A stretch of DNA of 6,534 nucleotides. Source: UBA5972 sp964600965 (GTDB lineage: Bacteria > Pseudomonadota > Alphaproteobacteria > Rhodobacterales > Rhodobacteraceae). The stretch's first letter is position 1; each line of letters begins with the position of its first letter. This document shows positions 1 to 6,428 of this stretch, piece after piece. The notes beneath the pieces are model-generated. The model ran no database searches and was not told the origin of the DNA. It worked only from the letters and a program-made list of their open reading frames with translations. The stretch is from assembly GCA_964600965.1 (NCBI GenBank), contig CAZRLO010000137.1, positions 1 to 6,534 on the forward strand. The letters run 5' to 3'. Both the position numbers and the translations under genes were made by a program.

Positions 1-1232
1 TTGTCGGATGAGATCAGGATGAAGCGATCGACCCCGGCCTCGCGCGCCTCGCGCGCCAGCGTGGCGGTGCCCATCACGTTATTGGCCAGCCCGGCCAGCG
101 GGTTGGCCTCGACCATCGGCACATGCTTGTAGGCCGCGGCATGCAGCACCACGTCAATATCGTGATCGCCCAGCACCCGGCGCACCAGCCTTGCGTCGGT
201 GACCGAACCCAGCACCGGCACCAGTTCGGTTCCCGCCTCGCCCGCCAGATCGCGCAGCTCCATCTCGATGGTGTAAAGTGCGAGTTCGGAAAGTTCGTAC
301 AGCACCAGGCGGGCCGGTTTGCAGGCCAGCACCTGGCGGCACAGCTCTGACCCGATAGAGCCCCCGGCCCCGCTGACCAGCACGTTGCGGCCGGTGAAAT
401 GCGCGTCATCGGTCAGGATCGACGCGTCCAGCCGGGCCCGGCCCAGCAGCTGGCCCGGGATCACCGGGGCAAGCTTGTCGATCAACGCCTCTTCGCCGAT
501 CAGCTGGGCAAAGGACGGCAGCGCCTGTACCTCCAGCCCCAGCCCCTCCAGCCGCCGGGCGATCTGGGTGCGTTTGGGCAGGGACAGAGACGGCATCGCG
601 ATCAGCACCCGGTTGATCTGCCGCTCTTCGGCGATCTCGGCGATGCGGGCCGGTTTCAGCACCGGCAGCCCGGCGATGGACAGCCGCTGCAGGGCGGCAT
701 TGTCATCGACAAAGGCCACCGGCTCGATCATCTCATGGGTTTTCAGCGCGCTCGCCAGCTGCATGCCGGTGGTCCCTGCCCCGTAGATCAGCACCCGGCA
801 GCGCGGCGTCTCGCGCCGGTAAAGCGTCAGCAGCAGCTTCAGCATCGCCACGCGGCTGGTTGTCGAGAGCAGAAAGAACAGGATGCCGAAAACCACATAT
901 GTCCCGCCAGCATAGCCCAGTTCGGCAATCTGCCCCAGTGCAAAGGCCGACAGCGTCAGGGCGATGGCGAAGACCGCGGTCCGCCCGACGCCGCTCATGT
1001 CATAGGCGTTCAGCCGGGTGTGGGGCACCCGCAGCACCGTCGAAAGGGCCGCCGCAAGCACCATGATCATGCCCACCACCGGGGCCACCGACCACAGATG
1101 TACGATCGGGTTGGTGCCGTTCAGCTGCACCGAGAATGTCAGCAGCAAAGCCAGCGGGACCAGGGCCAGATCGACGGCAAGCAGAACGATCTGCTTTTGA
1201 ACCCGGGTCATCGATTTGACAAATTGCAGCAT
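1..1232 (-). CDS. Membrane-anchored nucleotide-sugar epimerase/dehydratase, CapD/WbpM/FlaA1 family (3' end missing)
   Basis: My translation of the minus strand from ATG at 1232 is open for 410 codons and runs off the left edge. Four hydrophobic segments (about residues 14-37, 43-67, 85-105, 112-135) form the membrane anchor. A first Rossmann-like domain starts with YGAGTTG (151-157). A second NAD(P)-binding extended-SDR domain carries GAGGSIGSE (288-296) and HAAAYKHVPMVE (364-375). The sequence ends at SSDK (408-411), the start of the active-site motif of this family. This two-domain, four-TM layout is that of WbpM/CapD enzymes, normally about 600-650 aa, which dehydrate or epimerise UDP-GlcNAc-type sugars at the inner membrane for O-antigen, capsule or exopolysaccharide. 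The substrate cannot be told from sequence, and the residue separating Tyr-type from Met-type active sites lies beyond the edge. The ATG at 1232 has only a weak upstream CAGG; an in-frame ATG at 1211 (residue 8) is an alternative. It is divergent from ugd, consistent with a shared polysaccharide locus. Confidence 0.93.
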   Translation of the reverse strand, partial: MLQFVKSMTRVQKQIVLLAVDLALVPLALLLTFSVQLNGTNPIVHLWSVAPVVGMIMVLAAALSTVLRVPHTRLNAYDMSGVGRTAVFAIALTLSAFALGQIAELGYAGGTYVVFGILFFLLSTTSRVAMLKLLLTLYRRETPRCRVLIYGAGTTGMQLASALKTHEMIEPVAFVDDNAALQRLSIAGLPVLKPARIAEIAEERQINRVLIAMPSLSLPKRTQIARRLEGLGLEVQALPSFAQLIGEEALIDKLAPVIPGQLLGRARLDASILTDDAHFTGRNVLVSGAGGSIGSELCRQVLACKPARLVLYELSELALYTIEMELRDLAGEAGTELVPVLGSVTDARLVRRVLGDHDIDVVLHAAAYKHVPMVEANPLAGLANNVMGTATLAREAREAGVDRFILISSD

Positions 1233-1560
1233 TTTTTAAAACCTGGACCCTGTGGGCTTAATTCATCACATCTACAGTTACTTGGCCGGAGCCTGGCCGC
1301 TTGTCTGAAATCCAGCACTGCCTTTTGCCGCCCCCCGGGGGGGCGACCCGTCATTGATAGGCGCGCGGGCATGCGGAGTCCACAACCCTGCGCGGTGATC
1401 CGCCAAGTCGGGACCCCGGACCAGAGCCTCCCGGCGGCAATTCTTGCAACAGACCCTTTCAAATCGACCCCGGGCGCATGTGATCCGGCACCATTTCGCC
1501 TTGACGGCGTTTTTCCCGCACGGCATCGCTGCATGCAAAGGGCAAACCGAGAGCATATCC
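1233..1560. other. Divergent intergenic region between the CapD-like gene and ugd
   Basis: I see no convincing gene in these 328 bp; the open frames have compositions unlike real proteins here. It must hold the 5' regions of both flanking genes. On the plus strand TTGACG at 1501-1506 is a good -35 hexamer for ugd, but the sequence 17 bp downstream (CATCGC) is a poor -10, so this promoter is only tentative. I found no clear sigma-70 pair for the leftward gene. The 40 bp next to the leftward start are AT-rich (TTAATTCATCACATC and a T6 run). A run of six C followed by seven G lies at 1331-1343. Confidence 0.6.
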
Positions 1561-2865
1561 ATGCGTATTGCGATGATTGGGACAGGTTACGTGGGGCTGG
1601 TCTCGGGCGTGTGCTTTTCCGATTTCGGCCATGACGTGGTCTGCGTCGACAAGGACCCCGCCAAGATCGAAAAACTGGAACGCGGCGAGGTTCCGATCTA
1701 CGAGCCGGGGCTCAAGGCGCTGATGGCCAAAAACGTCGAGGCCGGGCGGCTGCGCTTTACCGGCGATCTGGCGACCGCGGTGGCCGGCGCCCAGGCGGTC
1801 TTTATCGCTGTCGGCACCCCGACCCGGCGCGGGGATGGCCACGCGGACCTTTCCTACGTGATGGAAGCGGCCGGGGAGATTGCCGAAAACCTGACCGATT
1901 ACACCGTAATAGTGACGAAATCGACCGTTCCCGTCGGCACCAACCGACGCGTCAAGCGGACCATCGCCAAAGCCGGTCCCAAGGCCGGGTTCGACGTCGC
2001 GAGCAACCCTGAATTCCTGCGCGAAGGGGCGGCGATCGACGATTTCATGAAGCCCGACCGGGTGATCGTCGGCGTGCAGAACGAACAGGCGGCCGAGGTG
2101 ATGAACGAAATCTACCGGCCACTTTACCTGCGCGACTTTCCAGTTGTGATCACAGATCTGGAAAGCGCCGAGATGATCAAATACGCCGCCAATGCGTTCC
2201 TGGCCACCAAGATCACCTTCATCAACGAGATCGCCGCCCTTTGCGAGCGCGCCGGCGCCGATATCAAGCAGGTGTCCAAGGGCATGGGGCTGGACGGGCG
2301 CATCGGCAACAAGTTTCTGCATGCCGGGCCCGGCTATGGCGGGTCATGCTTTCCCAAGGACACCAAGGCGCTGGCGCGGATCGGCCAGGACCACGGCGTG
2401 CCGCTGGAGATCGTCGAGACGGTGGTCGATGTGAACGAGGCGGTCAAACGCCGGATGATCGACAAGGTCATGGATCTTTGCGGCGGATCGGTGAACGGCA
2501 AGACCGTCGCGGTGCTGGGTGTGACCTTCAAGCCCAATACCGACGACATGCGCGACGCGCCGTCGCTGACCATCGTGCCGGCGCTGGTCGGCGGCGGTGC
2601 CAAGCTGCGCGTGGTCGACCCGCAGGGGTGCCGCGAGGGCGAGGCACTGTTGCCCGGGGTCAGCTGGTGCGACGACCCTTACAAGGCGGTGCAGAATGCG
2701 CATGCGGTGGTGCTCTTGACCGAGTGGAACGAGTTCCGGGCGCTGGATCTGGGGCGTATGGCGCGCCGCATGGCCACGCCGCGGATGGCCGATCTGCGCA
2801 ATATCTACAGTCCCAAGGACGCGAAACGTGCCGGATTCGAGGCCTATGTTGCCGTCGGGCGGTAA
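1561..2865 (+). CDS. ugd: UDP-glucose 6-dehydrogenase
   Basis: This 434-aa cytosolic enzyme oxidises UDP-glucose to UDP-glucuronate with two NAD+, supplying acidic sugar precursors for exopolysaccharide, capsule or LPS. The N-terminal NAD-binding fold opens with GTGYVG (7-12) and includes VGTPTRRGDGHADLS and KSTVPVGT (120-127). The central domain has EMIKYAANAFLATKI, with K207 and N211. GYGGSCFPKD holds the catalytic cysteine C263 and D267. The C-terminal UDP-binding domain has FKPNTDDMRDAPS (323-335) and LTEWNEFR. K207, N211, C263 and D267 all lie three positions after the corresponding catalytic residues of the Streptococcus enzyme as I recall its numbering (K204, N208, C260, D264). Length is normal and nothing is missing. 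I chose ATG 1561 because the NAD fold begins there (MRIAMIGTGYVG); the frame stays open upstream to an ATG at 1444, but those 39 residues match no family extension. A GAGAG lies just upstream as a modest ribosome site. It is divergent from the CapD-like gene and followed by mucR 245 bp downstream. Confidence 0.97.
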   Translation: MRIAMIGTGYVGLVSGVCFSDFGHDVVCVDKDPAKIEKLERGEVPIYEPGLKALMAKNVEAGRLRFTGDLATAVAGAQAVFIAVGTPTRRGDGHADLSYVMEAAGEIAENLTDYTVIVTKSTVPVGTNRRVKRTIAKAGPKAGFDVASNPEFLREGAAIDDFMKPDRVIVGVQNEQAAEVMNEIYRPLYLRDFPVVITDLESAEMIKYAANAFLATKITFINEIAALCERAGADIKQVSKGMGLDGRIGNKFLHAGPGYGGSCFPKDTKALARIGQDHGVPLEIVETVVDVNEAVKRRMIDKVMDLCGGSVNGKTVAVLGVTFKPNTDDMRDAPSLTIVPALVGGGAKLRVVDPQGCREGEALLPGVSWCDDPYKAVQNAHAVVLLTEWNEFRALDLGRMARRMATPRMADLRNIYSPKDAKRAGFEAYVAVGR

Positions 2866-2927
2866 AACGGCGAATTTCTGCCTACCGGATATCTGCCCGC
2901 CAAAGTCTTCCCTGGCCGGTACAAAAT

Positions 2928-2958
2928 CTGTCTGAATACTATTCAGGATTGCAGACAG
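2928..2958. repeat. Nested inverted repeats, candidate operator upstream of mucR
   Basis: The sequence CTGAATA-C-TATTCAG at 2932-2946 is a perfect 7-1-7 dyad. It overlaps a second inverted repeat, CTGTCTG (2928-2934) with CAGACAG (2952-2958), which shares the CTG at 2932-2934, so the two pairings are mutually exclusive if formed in RNA. Such dyads are typical binding sites for dimeric regulators; I do not recognise the cognate protein. It lies 63 bp after the ugd stop and about 165 bp before the mucR start. No T-run follows, so it is not an intrinsic terminator for ugd. Confidence 0.5.
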
Positions 2959-2962
2959 TTCC

Positions 2963-2983
2963 GGACACTGGCCTCTTGTGTCC
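2963..2983. repeat. GGACAC/GTGTCC inverted repeat upstream of mucR
   Basis: Six-base arms GGACAC (2963-2968) and GTGTCC (2978-2983) flank a 9-base spacer, immediately after the nested dyad. It could be an operator or a small hairpin in a ugd read-through transcript. No U-tract follows, so it does not look like a terminator. The 7-mer TGTCCAG at its end (2979-2985) recurs at 3053-3059 beside the AT-rich palindrome. Confidence 0.35.
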
Positions 2984-3021
2984 AGTATTTCGCCATATCT
3001 TCCCTGAATTTGTGATTTCCG

Positions 3022-3054
3022 TTGCACCCGGTTTTCATTTCTCAATATATATTG
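3022..3054 (+). promoter_or_regulatory. Candidate mucR promoter with AT-rich palindrome over the -10 region
   Basis: TTGCAC at 3022-3027 can serve as -35. TATATA (3046-3051, 18-bp spacer) or TATATT (3048-3053, 20-bp spacer) can serve as -10. The -10 lies inside a perfect 12-bp palindrome, CAATATATATTG (3043-3054), in a locally AT-rich stretch within GC-rich DNA. Ros/MucR proteins are known to bind AT-rich sites with TpA steps and to repress their own genes. The placement therefore suggests autoregulation, which is inference. The predicted 5' leader would be about 50 nt. Confidence 0.4.
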
Positions 3055-3098
3055 TCCAGATTTAATCGTGCTCTCGTCCGACAACAATAAACTCTACC

Positions 3099-3103
3099 AA
3101 GGA
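3099..3103 (+). promoter_or_regulatory. Ribosome binding site of mucR
   Basis: AAGGA stands seven bases before the ATG at 3111. It is a good Shine-Dalgarno match and fixes the start of the short regulator gene. Confidence 0.75.
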
Positions 3104-3110
3104 TACCAAC

Positions 3111-3545
3111 ATGAACGACGACATAACGACCGACCAGGATGGCGACGACCTGCTGGTCATGGCGGCTGAAATCGTTGCCTCCTATGCCAGCAATAACCAG
3201 ATGTCCCAGGGCGACCTGCCGGACCTGATCCGCAGTGTGCACGATACGCTGGCAGGCATTTCCGGCGGCGATGGCGGTGCCGGGGCGGTGGCCGATACCC
3301 CCCCTGCCCCCGCGGTGCCGATCGACGCCTCGGTCGGCAAGGACGCCATCACCTGTCTGGAATGCGGCAAAAGCTTCAAGACGCTGAAGCGGCATCTCAA
3401 CACCGAGCATAATATGTCGCCCGCCGATTACCGCGCCCGCTGGCAGCTTTCCAAGGACTACCCGCTGGTGGCACCAAGCTATTCCAAGCGCCGCGCCGCC
3501 ACCGCCAGGAAAATCGGACTGGGCCGCAAGCCGAAGAAGAAATAG
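3111..3545 (+). CDS. mucR: MucR/Ros-family zinc-finger transcriptional regulator
   Basis: This 144-aa protein matches the Ros/MucR family (about 140-150 aa). The acidic, helical N-terminal half includes DLLVMAAEIVASYASNNQM (14-31), the segment associated with oligomerisation in this family. A Gly/Ala/Pro-rich linker covers about residues 52-73. The prokaryotic zinc finger TCLECGKSFKTLKRHLNTEH has C82-x2-C85-x9-H95-x4-H100, the spacing of Agrobacterium Ros. The conserved flank MSPADYRARWQLSKDYPLVAPSYSKRR follows, then a basic tail ending in RKPKKK. Family members are DNA-binding silencers/regulators of exopolysaccharide, motility and virulence genes, and often repress themselves. Its position beside ugd and the CapD-like gene fits an exopolysaccharide role, although MucR proteins act widely across genomes. 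It probably has its own promoter given the 245-bp upstream region. It converges on the DUF1501 gene with 34 bp between stops. Confidence 0.95.
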   Translation: MNDDITTDQDGDDLLVMAAEIVASYASNNQMSQGDLPDLIRSVHDTLAGISGGDGGAGAVADTPPAPAVPIDASVGKDAITCLECGKSFKTLKRHLNTEHNMSPADYRARWQLSKDYPLVAPSYSKRRAATARKIGLGRKPKKK

Positions 3546-3579
3546 CGCCCCCTGCCCGTTTGAAAACCCCTGCCCCGGC

Positions 3580-4752
3580 TCAGGCCACCAGGCCGGGATC
3601 ATCGCCCAGCCCGAGCCCGGGGAAAACCGTCTGTTCCAGCAGGCCGCGCCGGACCCCGTAAAGCCCGCGCAGCGCCCAGGCGGCATAGCGGCGCACGTCG
3701 TCGGTCGGCATCAGGTCGCGGCGCCGGTACAGCTCCGCCTCGGCCAGCCCCGGCCAGTCCCCGAACACCTTTGCCGCGCGCAGCGCGCCGCCGGCCATCA
3801 GCATCGCCCCGCCGGTGCCGTGATCGGTGCCGCGGCTGCCGTTCTCGGCCACGGTGCGGCCGAACTCGGTCATCGCCAGCACCAGCGTGCGGCCCCAGTT
3901 GTGCCCCAGCCCCTCGCGCAGCGTCAGCACCGAACGCTGCAGCCGGTCGAGCGCCCGGCCCAGGGCGGCTTGCTGGCCGCGATGGGTATCCCAGCCGGTC
4001 AGCGAATAGGCCGCGATCCGGGTGTCGCCATTCAGCCGGTCGGCGGCGAAAGCCGCCAGCGGCTCGCGCCGGCCGCCGCCGGTCAGGTCCCCAGATCCGT
4101 CCGGGGCGGCCTCTGCCGCCAGTTGCAACGCCTCCGACAGGGCCGGAGCAAACAGCGCGTCGGGGGCGTAGACATGGTGCAAAAGCTGTTCTGCCTGCGG
4201 GCTGAGCCGGATCCGGGCATCCGGCGACCAGCGCGCCGCCGGTGCGGTGCCGGCAAGGATGCGCAGCTCGTCCTGGCCGACGGCAAAGGCGGTCTCGGTC
4301 TCGACCCCCGGCTGCCCGGCCAGAAACCGGTTGAGCCAGCCGCCGCCAGCGCTGTCCGGCGCATCCAGGGTGCCGGTGCCGGCCTCCAGCAGGTCCTGGC
4401 CGTCGAAATGGCTGCGCTTGTCGCGGTAAGGCGTGGCCACCGCATGGGCAAAGCTCAGGCTCCCCGCCCGCCACAGCGGCAGCAGGCGGTTTAGACCCTG
4501 ATTCAGCCCGAAATACCCGTCAAGGTCGGCGTGACCCGCCTCTGGCCCGGTTTTCAGCCGGGGGCGATAGCCGGCCAATGCCCGGTCGCCATAGGGCTGC
4601 ACCGCGTCCAGCCCGTCCATGCCGCCGCGCAGGATGATCACCACCAGCCGCGCGTCCCAGGGGGCTGCTGCCAGCGTCACCGTGCTCATCAGCGGGTGCG
4701 CGGCCAGCGAACAGGCCCCGGCCAGAAGCGAACGTCGTGTCATGCCTGTCAT
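3580..4752 (-). CDS. DUF1501 protein with twin-arginine signal peptide
   Basis: The 390-aa product belongs to the DUF1501 family (PF07394), related to the alkaline phosphatase/sulfatase superfamily; no precise reaction is established. The N-terminus MTGMTRRSLLAGACSLAA has a twin-arginine motif (R6-R7), a hydrophobic stretch and an Ala-rich likely cleavage site near residue 30, so it should be exported folded by Tat. Family landmarks are LRGGMDGLD (41-49), RSHFDGQD (113-120), GWDTH (253-257) and TEFGRT (295-300) followed by GTDHGTGG (308-315). The Asp/His residues in these are the likely metal ligands by analogy with the superfamily. I chose ATG 4752 because AGGGG (4764-4760) stands seven bases before it. 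ATG 4767 overlaps the upstream stop as ATGA but its GGAG abuts the codon, and ATG 4743 is also possible; the frame extends to 5151 only through the preceding gene. It lies 11 bp after the DUF1800 gene, so the two are probably cotranscribed and translationally coupled. Confidence 0.93.
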   Translation of the reverse strand: MTGMTRRSLLAGACSLAAHPLMSTVTLAAAPWDARLVVIILRGGMDGLDAVQPYGDRALAGYRPRLKTGPEAGHADLDGYFGLNQGLNRLLPLWRAGSLSFAHAVATPYRDKRSHFDGQDLLEAGTGTLDAPDSAGGGWLNRFLAGQPGVETETAFAVGQDELRILAGTAPAARWSPDARIRLSPQAEQLLHHVYAPDALFAPALSEALQLAAEAAPDGSGDLTGGGRREPLAAFAADRLNGDTRIAAYSLTGWDTHRGQQAALGRALDRLQRSVLTLREGLGHNWGRTLVLAMTEFGRTVAENGSRGTDHGTGGAMLMAGGALRAAKVFGDWPGLAEAELYRRRDLMPTDDVRRYAAWALRGLYGVRRGLLEQTVFPGLGLGDDPGLVA

Positions 4753-4763
4753 CGCGCCGCCCC

Positions 4764-6146
4764 TCATCTCCGGTTGAACTCCGCCGAGGCCAGGATGATG
4801 CCGGTCCCGACCTGCCGGGTCTCGGCCGCCCCCGCCGCCCAGACCAGCGCGCTGCCGGCCACATCGCCCAGGGCACCCTTCAGGAATTCCCGCGGGTCCG
4901 GCGCGCCGCCGGGAATGCGGCCGGCCAGCGCCAGCGCCCAGCCGATCCGGGCCGCCAGCCCGGCCGGATGCACCCAGGCCCCGGCCCGGTCGGGCCAGCC
5001 ATCCGGCCCCGGCGGCATCCGATAGCTCTGCCCCATCCGGCGCAGCGCGCGCAGCGCCAGCCGTTCGGCCTGCCCCGGCTTCGGCGTCGGCACCTGCCTG
5101 GGATCTATCCCCAATGCGCGCAGGGTCGAGATCATGTAGTCGAGCGGCCATTTCACCTTGGCGCCGAAATCGCGCCAGGCGGCGGGATGTTCCAGCATCG
5201 CGGCATAGACCGCCGCCAGCGCGCCATCGGTCTGGCGGAAGGCGCGGGTCATGTTCGCCACCAGGTCCGGGTCGGGCCGGTCGGCGACGAAATAGGTGGC
5301 CAGCTTGGTGCAGAGGAACGCCGCCGTCGCCGGATGCCGGGCCAGATCCTCGAGCACCGCATGGATGTCAGCCAGCCGCGCCCGCCGGCCGCCGCCATAG
5401 CGCTGCCCCAGCACCGTCTCCGCCCCCGGCTCGGCCCGGGCGGGAAAGAAGATACGGCCCGTATCAGGGTCGAATCCAAGCCCGGTCAGCAGTTCGGCGA
5501 ACTCGGTGACATCTTTCTGGCTATAGGATGCACCGACCCCCAGCGTGTGCAGCTCCAGCACCTCGCGGGCCAGGTTCTCATTCAGCCCACGCTTGCGCCG
5601 GCCCCGGCCGGCCGGAGAGTTCGGTCCGACCGAGACCACCTGGTCGAGATAAATCATCATATAAGGATGAGTGACCGCCGCCTTCAGCATATCCGCGAAA
5701 CGCCCCGCCAGATGCGGCCGGATCGCTTCGGCCGCAAAGCCCGCATGACCGGCGCGCAATCCGCCGCTCCTCGGCCGGGTCGCGAAATGGTTCAGCCAGA
5801 AACCCATAAGCCGCTCGCGCAGCGGATCATCGGTTCCGGCGCCGCGCGCCAGATCGTCGAAAAAAATGCGGCCGTAAGCGTCGCGGACCGCTTTTCGCGC
5901 CGCGTCTACCTCGGCCTGGCTGCCCATCGAATTCCGCTCGGCGTCTCGCGCCTTTCGCAAGGCCAGATCCATTGCGACGGCCTCCCGGAACGGCAGGAAC
6001 GGCACATCGGCCGCGGCCCGGTCCGGGCCGGCCAGCCGCGTCAGCATCGCTTCGCCGGTCAGCGGCGCGCCGAGAGCCGGATAGCCCAGGCCAAAACGCA
6101 CCACCGCATAGGCCTCGGCCCCGATCGGTCTGTCGAAGAGTGCCAT
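4764..6146 (-). CDS. DUF1800 family protein
   Basis: The 460-aa product fits the DUF1800 family (PF08811, usually about 450-550 aa), whose biochemical role is unknown. It starts MALFDRPIGAEAYAVVRFGLGYPALG, the usual 'RFG.G' opening. The most diagnostic block is NENLAREVLELHTLGVG (H200) followed by YSQKDVTEFAELLTGLGFD. Later come DYMISTLRALGI, GPDGWPDRAGAWVHPAGLAARI and the terminal ASAEFNRR, all typical. No signal peptide or membrane segment is visible at this start, unlike its DUF1501 partner. The frame stays open to an ATG at 6323, but those 59 extra residues do not resemble the family, so I chose 6146; its Shine-Dalgarno (CGGG, 6 bases upstream) is weak. The gene order DUF1800 then DUF1501 is a common conserved arrangement, implying a shared function. 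I cannot name the substrate or pathway. Confidence 0.92.
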   Translation of the reverse strand: MALFDRPIGAEAYAVVRFGLGYPALGAPLTGEAMLTRLAGPDRAAADVPFLPFREAVAMDLALRKARDAERNSMGSQAEVDAARKAVRDAYGRIFFDDLARGAGTDDPLRERLMGFWLNHFATRPRSGGLRAGHAGFAAEAIRPHLAGRFADMLKAAVTHPYMMIYLDQVVSVGPNSPAGRGRRKRGLNENLAREVLELHTLGVGASYSQKDVTEFAELLTGLGFDPDTGRIFFPARAEPGAETVLGQRYGGGRRARLADIHAVLEDLARHPATAAFLCTKLATYFVADRPDPDLVANMTRAFRQTDGALAAVYAAMLEHPAAWRDFGAKVKWPLDYMISTLRALGIDPRQVPTPKPGQAERLALRALRRMGQSYRMPPGPDGWPDRAGAWVHPAGLAARIGWALALAGRIPGGAPDPREFLKGALGDVAGSALVWAAGAAETRQVGTGIILASAEFNRR

Positions 6147-6428
6147 TAAAAACCCGATCGTTACTGCCTGGGAAAGCCTACCAGAGCGCCAAGCCGCCAG
6201 GCAATCGCCGGACCCGGCGGGAAACCGCGCAAAGCCGGTGCGGGCCGTCAGGACGGCACCGGTCAAGCCCTTGGGGTGTTGGCATTGGACATCCTGAACC
6301 TGTTTGGGCGGAAAATGCGCCACCGGCGCCTTTTGCCTTCGCCCTCACCCCCGCCCGGACGATCTCGACCCGCTGCGCCGGCCCCGCCAAATGTTTCGCG
6401 CGCGAAACATTCTGCGGTGCAGCATTAT
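6147..6428. other. Noncoding region upstream of the DUF1800 operon, with inverted repeats
   Basis: These 282 bp show no convincing gene. On the minus strand, TTGCCT (6204-6199) and TAGGCT (6180-6175) with an 18-bp spacer form a weak candidate promoter for the DUF1800-DUF1501 operon, about 30 bp before its start. Two further dyads are CGCCGG-AC-CCGGCG (6206-6219) and CCGGTGC/GCACCGG (6235-6241 and 6256-6262). A long perfect palindrome at 6390-6411 is listed separately. Confidence 0.45.
6390..6411. repeat. Perfect 22-bp palindrome, parS-like candidate
   Basis: The half-site AATGTTTCGCG is followed directly by its exact reverse complement. The inner 16 bp, GTTTCGCGCGCGAAAC, fit the GTT-N4-GC-N4-AAC pattern described for RepB partition sites of repABC replicons. 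The arms TGTTTC/GAAACA are those of the bacterial chromosomal parS (TGTTTCACGTGAAACA), but the centre is 6 bp instead of 4. It lies 17 bp after the stop of the leftward gene at the right edge. As a terminator it would be an 8-bp stem with a CGCG loop and only TTT after it, so that reading is weak. A site for another dimeric regulator is possible. Confidence 0.5.

Noticed and set aside
1444..1560. N-terminal extension of UDP-glucose dehydrogenase from ATG 1444
   Set aside because: The 39 extra residues precede the NAD-binding fold that normally starts at the N-terminus and match nothing in the family; ATG 1561 gives the standard length.
399..1634. Long plus-strand open frame across the CapD-like gene
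   Set aside because: Its Arg/Gln/His/Pro-rich composition is that of an antisense shadow; the minus strand there encodes a clear family protein.
1459..2322. Minus-strand open frame opposite ugd
   Set aside because: Antisense shadow of a fully convincing ugd reading frame.
4699..4752. Lipoprotein signal in the DUF1501 protein (cysteine at residue 14)
   Set aside because: The residues before the cysteine (Ala-Gly-Ala) lack the Leu at -3 and the hydrophobic stretch would be too short; a Tat signal with a later Ala-rich cleavage site fits better.
4737..6149. Long plus-strand open frame opposite the DUF1800 gene
   Set aside because: Low-complexity Arg/Pro/Gly/Gln-rich translation with no recognisable motif; it mirrors the GC-rich codons of the real minus-strand gene.
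6147..6323. Extension of DUF1800 to an upstream ATG at 6323
   Set aside because: The added residues show neither a signal peptide nor family similarity, and the conserved domain starts right after ATG 6146.
6390..6411. Palindrome as an intrinsic terminator of the right-edge gene
   Set aside because: The stem could form, but only three T follow on the transcribed strand before GGCGG, so no U-tract is present.
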